Shown: positions 22,569 through 35,203 of the stretch, one piece after another
Numbering within the stretch: position 1 is the stretch's first letter
Layout: every line of letters begins with the position of its first letter
From: Sycobia sp. Sy_11
Taxonomy: Eukaryota; Arthropoda; Insecta; Hymenoptera; Epichrysomallidae
NCBI GenBank assembly: GCA_018907035.1
Contig: JACCIC010000063.1
Location: 1,913,501-1,977,500 of the forward strand
DNA length: 64,000 bases
Direction of reading: 5' to 3'
The notes under the pieces: model-generated
Told to the model about the DNA's origin: nothing
Seen by the model: only the letters and a program-made list of their open reading frames with translations
The model's database searches: none
Made by a program: the position numbers and the translations under genes

Positions 22569-22631
<63 letters not shown>
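22566..22631. repeat. (ATT)n microsatellite
   Basis: About 21 uninterrupted ATT units, directly downstream of the R1-like 3' fragment. Confidence 0.95.
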
Positions 22632-22633
<2 letters not shown>

Positions 22634-22879
22634 CAGCGTTATTGTATATTATACATATGTATTGTAGAAGAATTTTTATAAATCAAGATCGCTTTAAACC
22701 TTTTCTTAATTTAACTATAACAAACTACACATAAAAATACTTTAAACTAAGAAACTGTACATATTATTCAATCTACTTTCATTGATCGTTATTCTTTTGG
22801 TTTTCATCAACATTGTGATTTGGCATTTTTGAATATCAACGAAGTATATAAAAATATATAAATTAAATTTAGAAGATAA

Positions 22880-23074
22880 AGAATTCCGACATTTTGGTAC
22901 TGGTATTATCCATGGTGTCGTTTTCACCAGCTCTGAATCGTCGAAACCATTCCTCTGTGGTTCGAAGTGATAACGTGCTATTCCCAAAACACCATTAAAC
23001 TTACGGAACGTTTCTCTAGCGGATTTGCCTTTGACGAAGGAAAAATAGCGCGAATTTCGGCGTTAGTGAACTCC
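22880..23074 (-). pseudogene. Mariner-like transposase N-terminal (helix-turn-helix) fragment
   Basis: On the minus strand the sequence opens MEFTNAEIRAIF. After a one-base shift it reads GKSARETFRKFNGVLG, then RTTEEWFRRFRAGENDTMDN. The ATG, the E-W-F-x-R-F-x-x-G-E/D pattern and the overall spacing match the DNA-binding N-terminus of mariner-family transposases. The catalytic domain does not follow, and stops occur after the frame shift. A possibly unrelated mariner remnant lies 2.5 kb away (25.45-26.4 kb). Confidence 0.75.
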
Positions 23075-23199
23075 ATATTTACACGTATATAACTTTTGAA
23101 CATAATATCCAAACTAATCATGCATAGTGTCATTTTGTACGTATGTCAAGACCTTTCGAATGATGTATACTATTGCCAGATACGAGCTCTGTAGTGCTA

Positions 23200-23550
23200 G
23201 CATTTCTACCAGGGTTATTTATAATGAAAATGAATATTAAAAAATCCAATTTTCATTGCGGAGGAAGGACATCAAACGACAGAAGTGTCAAAATATGTTA
23301 CGCACTATATACCACACATCTAGGAAGTCAATATCTAATCCAAGACCTAAATCATGTCATATTTCAGTGTGCAGGATATGCTACTGAAAAGGAACTGCTT
23401 AACAAGAAACTAAGACAAATATACTCTGAAGGTACTATATATATAGAAATTATTATTAGTAAACCAGAAATAAAAGCTTGTAAATACATTTGCGATTACT
23501 TTATCGAGTGCGATATTTTTGTTTTAAAAATCACAAATATCTATGTAATA
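23200..23550 (+). pseudogene. LINE C-terminal tail fragment
   Basis: The 23173-23622 frame contains FHCGGRTSNDRS, then YLIQDLNHVIFQCAGYATEK, then KPEIKACKYICDYFIEC. A D-L-N-H-V-I-F-Q-C motif preceded by cysteine and followed by short Leu-rich helices is the end of ORF2 in several non-LTR retrotransposons with RNase H. Only the extreme C-terminus remains. The frame then enters a TA microsatellite. Confidence 0.75.
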
Positions 23551-23568
23551 CATATTGTACAGTCTATT

Positions 23569-23570
23569 TT

Positions 23571-23604
<34 letters not shown>
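23569..23604. repeat. (TA)n microsatellite
   Basis: TA-rich run with one AA interruption. Confidence 0.9.
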
Positions 23605-23639
23605 TTACTGTTAGCAAAATAAGTTTCAGATTTTTGTAA

Positions 23640-25440
23640 GAGACTTCAAATGCTTAAATAAAAAATGTCATATGAGTAGACTCATCGGAAAACTTGGTTG
23701 GAAAAGCTGACTCGAATAACGTGCCTACGCATATATAGTTTCGATCACCGCGTTGACAGCTTTGCGAATATGGAAAAAAAGCCCAGCTTGCGAGCAAATT
23801 ACGACTATACGTGATCGCAGTCACGATCGAATCGGCGGAATGGAGCACGAACGTGAGTGATAGAATGAGAGAGAGAGAGGGGGGCGAGGGTAAAGAATCG
23901 GAAAAAGGAACGGAAGGAAGATGGCTCGTATTTCAAGAGCCCTGGCAACGGTACGACTGCGCCGCTCATAGAGCCTTGGAAAATTAATTTCCTATATGCT
24001 TATAAGAGTATGAAAGAGAAAGAGAGAGGAAAAGAGAAGATGAATGAATTGAGCGGCGACGGGGAGCGAAAGACTAGGGCTCTATAAATTTCCGCGGACC
24101 ATAAACGAGGTGAAGGCTCTCTTTTGATACGAACTAGCGCACCGCGATACCTACATACAAACACATGCGCGTATAACGTCGAGTACGGTAGAGGAGAGTG
24201 TCGAGAAGGGAAAATATAGAGAAATTTTATAGAACACACGGTATCGGTCTCGGCTGCGCGGAATTTTCCAAAGCCGGCGAGCGGACTTTTTCGCCTTAAC
24301 GAGCTTCAAATCCGCGGTCGCCTCTATTCCGCTATATCGAAAACGCGGAGAGGCGAATTTATTAAACCGTAATTTATGTTTCAACGAATTTTCCTCTTGC
24401 GTCCAGCAAATTTCAGCGAAGTTTCTCAATTTCTTGATAAGCATATTAAGAACTTAAAAAGTATCGTTAAGTCTGCCATTGCAAACTCTATTTCATAACT
24501 AGGAGAGCATATTAATTTGGATGCGCCTAAAATCTTTAATACAACTTTCGAATTCTAGATAAATTAATCCGGGGTTCTTTTTTATCGTTGGTCCAAATTT
24601 CATGTAACTAAGATCTACAGTCATAGTATATATTTCATGAAATTTATGAAAACTATATGAAAATCATATGCCAAACAAGATTTTAATATAATGATCTTGT
24701 TGAAGAACAGTACGATAGCAAGAAAAACAAAACAAAAGTCTGTAGCTCAGGAGCGTCAAATATGTATATTTCTGTTGTGTGTGTGGATTCGCTAATGAAC
24801 AAGAAAAAAAACAAATTAGAAAAAAATAAAAACATATATGTAAATATTTTATACATACAAAACTGTATATACTATATAGAAATACTAATAAACCTGTATT
24901 GTGATTTTCTAAACGAAATAGAAAAACTTTCTTTGTATATTGTTGCAATTTCATAAAGATTCTTAAGATAAAATTTGTTTATTTAATAAATATATAGAGC
25001 TGCGGAAATATATTGTTATAATAAATATACAAACGATAATTGAAATTAGGATAATAGTTATTCTCTGTATTGACGTCTTAGCGGCTGCTTCGGAACTGAC
25101 GCTCCTGCAAGAAAGAAACTGTATGGGGCCTTTTGGGGTGTGGTTTAGAGTGCAATAAAATCTTGAACATTGGAGAGGAACAACCGTTTCCACTTTCACT
25201 TTATTCCTAGATAATATCGGCGTACTGCAATATACTATATATGATTATATGAGTTGTATTGAAATTCTATGATTTTTGCCTATGAAATCTTTTCTTCAGG
25301 TTTTGTCATTATATCCGATACTTTAAGTCTCTGACAATAAATTCGACTGAATCTTCAAAGAGCCATTATTTTTCTTATAAAATAATGGAATAGATAATTC
25401 AATTAAATTGGTTCGAATAGGCAGACTTGAGACTATTATT
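23640..25440. other. Mixed-composition stretch; GC-moderate patch without a recognised gene
   Basis: About 23690-24430 is markedly less AT-rich and non-repetitive, apart from GA-rich tracts at about 23865-23882 and 24011-24035. I see no exon with a plausible family. It could be regulatory. 24440-25440 is AT-rich and featureless. Confidence 0.35.
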
Positions 25441-25449
25441 TGTTTTACC

Positions 25450-26400
25450 TACATCAATGATATCAACTTCTCTTGATTTCCGATGGTAAGTATTCCAGAA
25501 GAGCTATTAGTTCCTTCTTCGAGTCGGCTTTTATTTCTTCAATTGAATCAAAACCGTGTCCCTGAAGTGGACTTTTGAGTTTGCTGAACAGGCAGAAGTC
25601 ACACGATAACTTCATAAAATGAAATTACATCATACTCACAAATGAGGCGAGTATGGAGGTTACGGAACGATATTGGTTGAATTTTTGGCGAAATGTTTTA
25701 CGTAAAGTCAATGCAGTGTAAGCTGGAGCTTTATCGTGATGCAAAAACCAAGAGTTGACTTTCTATAAATCTGGGCTTTTGAGTCGAATAGCTTCACGCA
25801 AACGACATATAATACTTAAATAATCTTCTTTGTTAATCGGCCGGCCGGTTGGAAAGAATTCATAATGTACTACACCACGATAATCTAAGAAAACAGTGAG
25901 CATAACCTTGATTTTTGAAGGACTTTGGATTGATTTTTTCGGTCTCCGCTCTCCTTTGATACGATATTCGCTCAATTAATTGGGTGTTTCTGGCTCGTTA
26001 GCGTAGACTCAAGTCACATCTCCAGTTATTATGCGTTCCATCTTGTCCTAATAGTCCGAAAACATCGTTGCACAGACCTCCATGGACGATGTTTTTCCAA
26101 AAAATTGACTGTTTTTGGCACCAATCGAGATTTCACTCTTTTCATTCACAAAATGTGTTTCAAAATAGTGCTAACTGATCCATCTGAAAATTCAGCAATA
26201 TCAGCAAGCGCTCTAGTAGTCAATCGACGATTTTGCAGAGCCAATTCTTTAAATTTGTCGAGGTGTAGCCCGTCAGTAGATGTGCTTCATCTTCAATGCG
26301 TTTTCGACCTTCTTTGAAAAATTTGTGCCAATCAAAAACACTTGCTCTTGACATTGACTTCTCATTGACTTCTTTGTTGAATAATTTCAGACATTATAAA
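25450..26400 (-). pseudogene. Mariner (Tc1/mariner, DD34D-type) transposase, decayed
   Basis: Minus-strand pieces lie in the correct order. A linker reads FDWHKFFKEGRKRIEDE (about 26290-26340). The second helix-turn-helix reads LTTRALADIAEFSDGSVSTI (about 26170-26230). The first catalytic aspartate lies in RIITGDVT, then a stop in place of Trp, then VYANEPE. The 25763-25975 frame follows with SPSKIKVMLTVFLDYRGVVH (second D), YEFFPTGRPINKEDYLSIIC and RLREAIRLKSPDL. The tail KSPLQGHGFDSIEEIK is near 25520-25560. Several stops and shifts make it a pseudogene. Terminal inverted repeats were not located. Confidence 0.93.
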
Positions 26401-26499
26401 AACCGAAGAGACAAATTTTCTTTGTTCACAAAACACAAGTGTAAGTATATGAAAAATGAAGAGAATTGTGTGAAATTTGGTACAGATAACTCTGACAGT

Positions 26500-27085
26500 A
26501 CTATCAACATAAAAACAAAAACATTTGTCCCAATAATAAAAATACTTATATTTGTACACAATAATTTTCGAATAAATGAAAAAAATGAACAAAATAGATT
26601 AAAGGTAGAAAGCCTAACTATTTTCTTAATTTTCGTACCTGTAAGGTCCCGACTAAAAAATACATCGATCTTTCCAATATTCGAAAAAATTAAGGAAATC
26701 TAACTGGAATCAAAATAGAAAGCTTAACCATTTTCTTAATTCTCTTACTTGGCAGATTCTGCCTCGAAAGTACGTCATTATTTCCAAAATAGGGAGAAGT
26801 TAAGGAAATCTGACTAGATTCAAGATAGAAAGCCTAATCATTTCCTTAATTTCTCTACTTGTAACATTTTGACTATAGAAAACACGTATTTCTTTCTAAG
26901 CTCAATAAAAAATAAGGAAATCTGAATACAACCGACTAGGAAATAATTATAATACGATTATTAGATAATCGTAGGGAAACCTAACATGGATCTAGCAAGT
27001 ATTACCTACATGAGGAAATCATAAGTAATACTGACTAGTATCTAGCTCGAACTAGGGATACGCCGAGTATATTTCTGCACGGGAA
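26500..27085 (+). mobile_element. Partial CCCGTG-family TIR element
   Basis: From about 26590 the sequence matches the non-tRNA half of the complete copy at 36213-37536. It has three successive units of roughly 110 bp, each with AAGGAAATCT followed by CATTTTCTTAA-like sequence, then the AGTATTAC hairpin segment, and the terminus TATTTCTGCACGGG at 27069-27082. The tRNA-like half is missing. It abuts the mariner remnant. Confidence 0.8.
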
Positions 27086-27229
27086 TGGAATAAACTATAC
27101 ATGCACTGACATACTGTCTTTTTATATCTGTTATAGATTTCGACTCATACCGTTTGTACGTTTCCGTTACTACTACACCGTTCAACAGTGATCGGCAGTG
27201 ATCTCTGATTATTATTCATATGCGTATAC

Positions 27230-27231
27230 GA

Positions 27232-27282
<51 letters not shown>
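27230..27282. repeat. (TA)n microsatellite
   Basis: Pure TA run immediately before the foldback element's left terminus. Confidence 0.95.
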
Positions 27283-27284
<2 letters not shown>

Positions 27285-27294
27285 GAAAATATAA

Positions 27295-28147
27295 ACGGTA
27301 TTTCCGAAATAACTGATTAACGCATAAGGATGGGATAGAGAAGAAAAAGTTATGTGTAGTATCGAATCACTTTTGGGCTAGTGCGAATAGTTTTAGCACT
27401 ATGCGCCAGTGTTATCAGCCAGTTAGGACGCGAAGATCTCAGTCAGCGTTCGCGTGCCTGGAAGAGCAGAAACTAGGCGAAATTCTTAATGAAGAAAAAA
27501 ATCCAAAATGGTGGAATCTGTCAATGGGTCAGATAACTAATACGCTAGCCACTATCACAATTTTAAAAATCGACCTTTGTTGACGCAAACTCACTTCTCA
27601 ATCCCTTCGCTTAGAACGAAGTAGAAAAAAAGATAATGGTGAGATACCTCAATAAGAGCCTAACTAATACGCAGGTCAATACCGTGGTTAGTAAGATCGA
27701 CCTTTCTTTGACACCACTTTTTAAGACTTTCACTTAAAACATCTTTCTATTCAATTTTTGTGTACAAACGGGAGGAGCTGGAATAATATGTGTTCCTCCG
27801 TTTGTCAATAAATATTGGATAGAGAGACTTTCCAAGCTAAAGTCTTGAGAAGTGGTATTAAAATAAGTCGGTTTGTATAACCGCGATATTGGCCTGCGTA
27901 TTAGTTAGGCTCTTATCGACATATCACACCATTTTGTTTTTTCTTCGTCAATAATTCCACCTAGTTTCTCCTTTTCCAGGCCCACGAACGCTGGGTGAGG
28001 TCTGAATGTCCTGAGTGGCTGTTGGATACTAGCATGTAACGCAACAACTATTGGCAATAGCCCAAAATTTATTCGACATTTACACATAACTTTTCCTTCC
28101 CGATCCCATTGTGATAGGTTGATCAGTTATTTCGAGAATACCGTGTA
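27295..28147. mobile_element. Foldback (long inverted repeat) element, copy 2, uninterrupted
   Basis: The left terminus is ACGGTATTTCCGAAATAACT and the right terminus is its inverse, AGTTATTTCGAGAATACCGT. Arms of roughly 300 bp (27295-27590 and about 27850-28147) are inverted copies with moderate divergence. The centre contains further related sub-repeats such as TTGACACCACTTTTTAAGAC. It aligns across the copia insertion point of copy 1 (around 28075-28085, GACATTTACACATAAC). The 60-codon frames at 27401-27583 and 27905-28087 are just the two arms. Confidence 0.8.
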
Positions 28148-28688
28148 TAAGGTGTCTTTAATAGAACTATAAATACTGTAGTAGAAAATTGTTAAATATC
28201 AGAGAAAATTGTGTGGAGTTGTCAATATGCATGTTGGTCAATTACAAATAGTTTAGTATTAATACGTAACAATGTTACTCGGCTAATCAGCAATAATTTT
28301 AATAAGTTCAGTTCAACAATGGGAGAAAATAGGCTAATGCAATAACTTTAAACGGTTGTTTATCCGTAGAAAGCGCGAGATTATCTTGACATCGATAAGT
28401 TTTGTATTCATGCAGTTTATACATCTGCGCGAATAAGCATATCTTTAAATAAACAATTCGTGTAGAAATATTTTCTTCACATCCCGATACAAGCTATATT
28501 CTAGTAAGTAATACCGCTGATATCTTCACATGCGCAACAACTCGTTAGATTCGAGTAAGGTTTTCCTGTAATTATTATGTTAAATTTTTTTCATATTCAA
28601 TGTATTACTTTATAAATCTAGTAAGATTTATATAATTTTTCCGCGCGTGGGTAACAACTTAGGGTTTTCTAGATATGATCATGTTATA
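28148..28688. repeat. Interspersed repeat flanking the foldback element (copy 2)
   Basis: Aligns nearly base for base with 6441-6985 and, like it, follows the right arm of the foldback element. Non-coding. Confidence 0.75.
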
Positions 28689-28689
28689 T

Positions 28690-28846
28690 AATCATGTCCA
28701 GCGTTTCTATGCGTCCTGATTGGCTGATGGACACTGGTACGTAGTGCAAAAACTATTCGCAATAGCCCAAAAGTGATTCAACATCTACACATAAGATTTC
28801 CTTCTCGATCCCAGGTCATACGTTGATCGATTATTTCAGAAAGACC

Positions 28847-28850
<4 letters not shown>
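28690..28850 (-). repeat. Single foldback-element arm
   Basis: Contains the right-arm sequence (CTGATTGGCTGATGGACACT, then CACATAAGATTTCCTTCTCG, then GATTATTTCAGAAAGACCGT), more diverged than the arms at 28.0 kb. It ends at a TA microsatellite. Confidence 0.7.

Positions 28851-28894
<44 letters not shown>
28847..28894. repeat. (TA)n microsatellite
   Basis: TA run of about 48 bases. A short CAAA/AACA-rich repeat follows at 28909-28930. Confidence 0.95.
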
Positions 28895-28897
<3 letters not shown>

Positions 28898-28930
28898 GAT
28901 GCGGCAAAAGCAAACAAACAAACAAACAAA

Positions 28931-29337
28931 AAATTATTAATAACTTTATTAAGTTGATGTTCGCGCACACAAAAATTCTTCTTTACCCACGTTACTCACC
29001 TGTTGAAAATTCTGGGAAAGTTTCGCCGGTCTGAAAGCAGAAATTAATATAGGAAAATAGTAACGAACGCGTATGTACACGTACGTGGCTGGAACGGCAT
29101 GTAGCTCCGACACAGAAATAATTGAGACAACCGATTTCTTTTTTTGGCTGCCTTCAGGCTCCACCTCCTTTATTTAGTGTGAACATGACAGCAACAAATT
29201 AAACAACGCGCTTCAATGTCGCGCGACTGACGCGAAGACCCGACATCGCGTCCCGAACACCGTCGTCGCCGACCGCGATTTTCGCCCATGAACCGAAAGG
29301 AGCACCGACTATTCCGTCCACCGCGCGACGCGCACTC

Positions 29338-29400
<63 letters not shown>

Positions 29401-30260
29401 TTTCTTACTCTCCACCTTAGACGGATGGTGATGGCTCCGGGTGGATCCTCCAGGGGAAGGGTGGTGTCAAGCCGATGGTCCGGTGTACGGATGCGGCCGC
29501 GCTGCTGTCTCCGCTTCCTGCCCGTCCCCTTCTTTCATTTCTTCTCGCCTTTCTTATATTCATATGCCTCTCCTCTCTCGGTTGCCTTGCTCTACCCTAT
29601 GTCCACCCACTATTTCTTTGCATCTTTCTCTAGACCTTCACCGCCTCCACCCTCACTTTCTTTCTCTTTCACAACACTATACTTCACGCATTCTATATTT
29701 CAGTTCTCTTTCCATAATTACACCCTCTCATCTTCCCTTTCTTGTTACTTTCGTGCTCTCTTCTTCCTTCTAATTCTCTTTCACTCCTTCTCTCTCTCGC
29801 TCTCTTCCTTTCTTTCTCTCATTTCTTTCCCTATCTTTCCTTTCGTCCTCTCGTCTCCAATCTTTCTCTTGCTCTCTTTCTCTTGTCTTCTTCCTCTCGT
29901 TTCTTTCTCTATCTATCGTTTCTTTCTCTCGTCTTCACTCTCTTTCATCTGCCTTCTGTTTCTCTTTCGTTTCCCCTTTATCGCATCTCTCACTTCACGT
30001 TCATCTACTTCTTTTCTTCACTCTGCTTCCTTTTTCTCTCTCTCTTCTTCTTCTTCGCCTCATGACATCATCTCATGACGATCGAGACGAGATTGAGTGT
30101 GCGCGTTGCGCGTCTCACCAAAATTGTAGAAAGGGGGCGGGATAGCACGACGTTGGACGACAGCGATCGAGATGTGTCGAGCGCGATACCCGCGGCTCGA
30201 ATCACGGAATTATTACCTTTACATAAATTTTATTTTTCTTATGATTATGGTATCATTTAA
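28931..30260. other. CT-rich low-complexity region with GC-moderate flank
   Basis: A pure CT microsatellite lies at 29340-29396. From 29515 to 30060 the plus strand is strongly pyrimidine-rich (irregular TTTCTCTCTC and TCTTTC). This opens a 217-codon frame of Ser/Phe/Leu, which I judge an artefact of strand asymmetry. The patch at 29160-29330 is GC-rich and non-repetitive but has no recognised exon. Confidence 0.5.
29340..29396. repeat. (CT)n microsatellite
   Basis: Uninterrupted CT dinucleotides. Confidence 0.95.
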
Positions 30261-33110
30261 ACCATTATAAGTTCGTGGAAGCATTTACAATTCTTAGAGT
30301 AACGGAATCTATGTGTTGCCATAATGTATAATTTCCTGACTGTATTAAAGGTCTTATTGTTAAATGAATGTAATTATCAATGCTAAATTCCATTTTCAGC
30401 CAAGCATAAGTTTTCTCCTTTTTTTATAATTAACGGTTCGCTCAATCCTTTATTATTATTTCAAAGGGACAAAAAAAATTCTATTCTAAATAAGCTTTTT
30501 TTCTCTCTTAAATATAAAAATAACCTATCTTAAGCATAAATTATTTAAATCACTCATTTAATAACATTTCTTTATTAACATTGATTTTTATAGAATAAAT
30601 GTGAACGTAAGAGTAATAACAAAATAACAAAATCTCAGGGTCTTAAATCTACTCAGAAGAATTTTTCTAATACAACCTTTTCTGTAAGGAGTTTCACTTC
30701 GGATGAATCGGCGCAGATGCCTTGTGACTCGTCACAATATATATATATATTTATATTATAGGTACTTTCACCAAGAATCAAACGAATCAACGTACGAAAC
30801 GTAAACGAACGTTTACTTACCAGTCGATTTTTCATATTTGCAATTGATCGTTATTAAATGTGTATTTTGCCTAACCTATACATATTATTTTATATGCATA
30901 GCTTTTCTCTGCTCCAAACAGCGGGTGCAGATCTGATACAGTTAAGGCCGATGACAGGTAGCTGTCCTTTTTACCTGCTTATTAATCAGCTGACAGATTT
31001 TTATACTTGTTTGTCTGTATGTCTATCGTGGTCACAAAGTGTTCCCGGCGAACGTGAGAGAAGCGATGAGCGTATGCCTACTTCCGGGGATAGACTTTTC
31101 GACACATTGAAAACAAATGTGAAGGTCCTGTTAGTGCAGCGCGCATTGGGCGCTGTAGCCGCGTTTTTTATGAGGGTGCATCTATGAATAATACTGCCAC
31201 ATGTCTTGGCTTTTCCTCTCTGATTAACAGTAATTAAGCGCGGCGCGAAGGGAAAGCCGTGAATTTTCCTCGCGGACGCTTTGATCACGAAAATGTGCTG
31301 TCTCGATGGCTAGCTATAGTTAAAATAGCACAGACGTGGTGGGCTTCGGTTTCCTCTTGGGAACCTTGTATTAAAAATAATGAAGAATTTGGTTGACAAA
31401 TATTTACGTGCTATAAAAATGATATGTAAAAACACTGTTCTTGACGTGGGTTTTTGCCTTATGGGGGTTTCCTTGCGCCACGGATGAAAATCTGCATGAA
31501 TGCGGGAACAGTATAAAACAATAAATGTGACGGCTGTCAGCGACTGCAGATTTTGTACAAACAAATAAGAGGGTCCCTTTTCCGCGCGATTTATGACATC
31601 GTGACATTCGGGCAGCGGCTAAAATTGATACCATAAACTCATGTACGCGCGACATCAGGTCAGACCTAAGGATGATATAGCAGCGTTCGAAAAGTAAAAT
31701 AACGATCGGAGAATACTCAATGCATAGTATGTAGCAAATGTGATTACGGGCTAGGGAAGGGGTAAATTTAGGAGACAAAACGACTATTAGAGTGATCGTA
31801 CGGATTTACAGGCACAGTCTTTAGCGATTCACGGAGTCAGATACTTCAGACTTTGTACTTATTACTTACAAATATATTTGAACTAGCTTATCTGCTCTTG
31901 TATTTGCTCCTTGTACTTATTTTCTCCAAATAATTGAACATTCATACTTATCATTCGTTACTTTGGTAAAATTAACAGAGTTATCTTTATTTGCATAAAT
32001 ATCGAGCCGCACTAAATTTGTCTATTTTAAAAGCATCCAGACGCGATCCCGCACAAGAGAGCGATCACACATAGCATTTTCACAACATGAACCAAATACA
32101 GTAAATTTTATCAGGTAATCTAAATTACAAGAAATTTCTGCCAATATATGTAATGACCAATAATAGGAATTTGTATATGATATGTGATTTTATGCATTTC
32201 ATTTGCTAAAAAGTGATTTTTTAAACAATTCAATTAAATATATTGATTTTCAGGATTGTGATTTTAAAGAATACAAGGAATTTTAGTACAATAAATTAAA
32301 TGGACTAAATGAACTTGATGAATTGACTTGCATTACAAATAGTAACGATCATAGTTATAATTAATCATTTTCTCATACATCTAGCAAAAGTAAGAAAATT
32401 TATAAAATATATTATCACTTGCGGTATATTGTACATATTAGATGTAATTTATGAATGTTATTTGTTTCCATCATAAAAAATCTCTTGAAATTTTTGTGTT
32501 TGGGATAGACAGAATAAGATTAGATTATAAAAGAAAAACAAAATTAGATCAAAAAAGAAAATTCCAAGAAAATCATTTTTTTTATATATATTGATCAATA
32601 TTACTTGCATCAAATATTCTTAAAATGAGGCTCAACGATGCTCATTACTCACTTCGTATGTTTTTTAACTTTTTACAGTTTTATATAACTTAACTATTAT
32701 AAGATCTAACCTATTATAACATATAATTTTATATATAAAAGTGTAAACTAATTGGTAAAAGAAGAATTACATTATAAATAATGCTTGTATATATATTTCA
32801 TAAATTTTTCCAGATAAATCATTTGAAATGTTTTAGTAATAAACACATAACTTAGAGACAGTCTAAATTTTGGCCTGTGAAAATGGTATATTATTAACCA
32901 TCACTGTAACGCTCTTTTCAAGAATTTATTTCTATTTATTGGAGTTAATAATGCTGCATACCTTGATCGTAGCGCCAAGATAAACTACCAGAACGTAGGT
33001 AAATTTACTTCGACGTCTCATTCTATCAATTTGGATTGTAGACAGTTAAATATAATATTGTATAAATCTTTAGACATGCCTACAAGTGACGAAACTTTCT
33101 TAGAGTTCAT
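30261..33110. other. AT-rich stretch with a GC-moderate patch at 30.9-31.8 kb
   Basis: No coding exon recognised. The patch at about 30900-31700 is unique-looking and of balanced composition, with short symmetrical pieces such as TTAACAGTAATTAAGCGCGG near 31222-31241. It could be regulatory DNA. 31850-33110 is AT-rich and empty of recognisable features. Confidence 0.35.
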
Positions 33111-33119
33111 AATATTTCT

Positions 33120-34000
33120 CTAGGTTGTAAGGGCTTATGCTCTGTCCTATTCGGACATTGCACTTACGCTTGGTAGCCTTGGGCCTATTGCGATGCCCTA
33201 TGTTTCTCGAACGGTGAAGCCATAACCTATTTCCTTTCAGAGAAACATTTCCAGTCTCTCACAAATTTAGCTAATACTCCAATATCCACATTTGATGTCT
33301 CTTCCAGATCTTCCATGAAGCTTTGTCTTAACACTGTAAGTCTTTTGCTTACTAGGGTTGGGCATCGGCATAGCAAGTGGGTTATTGTTTCTTCCTCCGT
33401 GTGGCATTCTGTACATGAATCATTAGACGCTTTACCCTATCATATAAGGTTGACGCCTGTTGTACAGTATCCCATGATTATTCCGGTAATTATACCAACG
33501 GTTGCTTTTTATGCCTGAAAAGGTCACTGGTGCTTGTTTCATCAATAGCAGGCCATAGTTTCCTAGATGTGAGACAGTAGTTTTTTGTCTTCCACCGTTC
33601 ACTATGTTTTTGCTTAGATTGTATCATCAATCTTCTTTTTAATCGTATTGATCGGTGGCCATGTCTGCTCCGGCGCTGTTTTTCTCCGTTTCCAGCCTTG
33701 CCAGTTCATCCGCTCTGGTATTACCTTCGACAGTAAAGTGTCCTGGTACCCAGCAGAGTCTGACTTCGCTGTTCTGGATCCATGACAGAGCCTCCCGGCA
33801 GCTCATCACTGACTTTGATCTAATCGATTTTAGCCCTAGGACTTTTAAAGCAGCTTGACTATCTGTATAAATAGTTGTCTTCTTCAGGTTTCTATTCTTC
33901 AATAGTTTCGCCGCCTTTTCAATAGCTAAGATTCCTGCCTGCAGAACACTGCATTTGTCGTTGAGTCTGTATGACTTTTGGACTTACATTTGTTCTAGAA
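33120..34000 (-). pseudogene. LINE ORF2 3' fragment: RNase H domain and tail
   Basis: The 33639-33902 frame encodes TTIYTDSQAALKVLGLKSIR, then VRLCWVPGHFTVEGNTRADE and LARLE. This is a ribonuclease H domain (catalytic D in TDSQAAL, then WVPGHxxxxGNxxADELA) as found in I, R1-like, Loa and related LINE clades. Further along the minus strand (33300-33480) a Cys/His segment with readable DSCTECHTEEETITHLLC, and CPTLVSKRLTVLRQ after it, is the usual ORF2 tail. Stops and a shift separate the parts. The RT itself is missing, so the piece is 5' truncated. Confidence 0.88.
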
Positions 34001-35100
34001 AAGTTCTGTATGTCTTGTAATACACCTACCAAACTATTTCATTAACCTCGTCATACTTTTTAAATTTTTAATATTCTTTTTTAATATTAATTTTATCTAT
34101 TTGACTGTATGATTATATAAAACAAAAATTTTTGAAATAAAAGCGGATAATCTATTATTATAAAATTACCTTTGCTGAAAAGGATAAAATGAAATGTTTT
34201 CTGAATTAAAACAATTACAATTTCTTTGAATAATTTTTCTATAATTTCGAATATAAATGACGTTGTATAATTATTCATAAAAATTGAATTATTAATTATT
34301 TAAAAATTAATAAAAAGAAATAAATAATTGTTTTATTTTATTTTTTATGGAATTTATTATTTTTCTTTTACATTGATTAAAAATTATCAATTATACCATA
34401 ATTATAACACATAAAATACACAATTTATTACAATTTGTTCTATTAATTAAATCAAATAATTATATATCCTTATACATTATAAATCAAGTCATAAATGTTG
34501 ACATTTGTTTGATGGATAAATACAAGTTTTACATATATTACATCTACCATTTTTCTTTACATTGGTTATTTTAATATTATCTCAGCGCCCCCCCCCCCAA
34601 GTTAATGTCTAAAATATTCTATTTAAAATATTCAATTTTTTCAGTAATGTAACAGAAATATTTTTTATGACATATTACGGACTTACTTCTAAAATATTAC
34701 TATATTTCCCATGCAAAAATTGAGCTCAATAAATGTATACTTCACATGAAAAAGTCTTAGAAAGTTTTTTGTTTAAAAATCATTCATTCTCTAAAAATGA
34801 ATATGAAAAAAGTTATAATTTTTTAAAGTGCAAATGTTTCAATTTTTTAATAGCTTTGACTACTTAGAAATTCGTAATTAATTGACTTTTTTACAAAATT
34901 CAAAATTCTACTTCATTAGCGATTTTAAATTATTGAAACCCAATTTTTTTACATAGTCAAAGCAGCCAAAGTTTTTTAATATATTTGAACTTAAAAAAAT
35001 CATAACTTTTAAATATATTCATTCTTGTAGGTGAAAAATAGCTTAGAAGCTACTTTTATTTAAAATGGACTACAATTATAGAAAAAAGTTGTTCAGTATC
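34001..35100. other. AT-rich stretch, nothing recognised
   Basis: Very AT-rich with a short poly-C at about 34589-34598. No exon or repeat is supported. Confidence 0.4.
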
Positions 35101-35105
35101 AAATT

Positions 35106-35147
35106 AATGTGTGTGTGTGTGTGTATGTGCGAGCGGGTGTGTGTGTA

Positions 35148-35203
<56 letters not shown>

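Noticed and set aside
29425..30078. 217-codon Ser/Phe/Leu-rich frame
   Set aside because: It is a translation of an irregular CT-rich tract, and other frames over the same tract are equally open.
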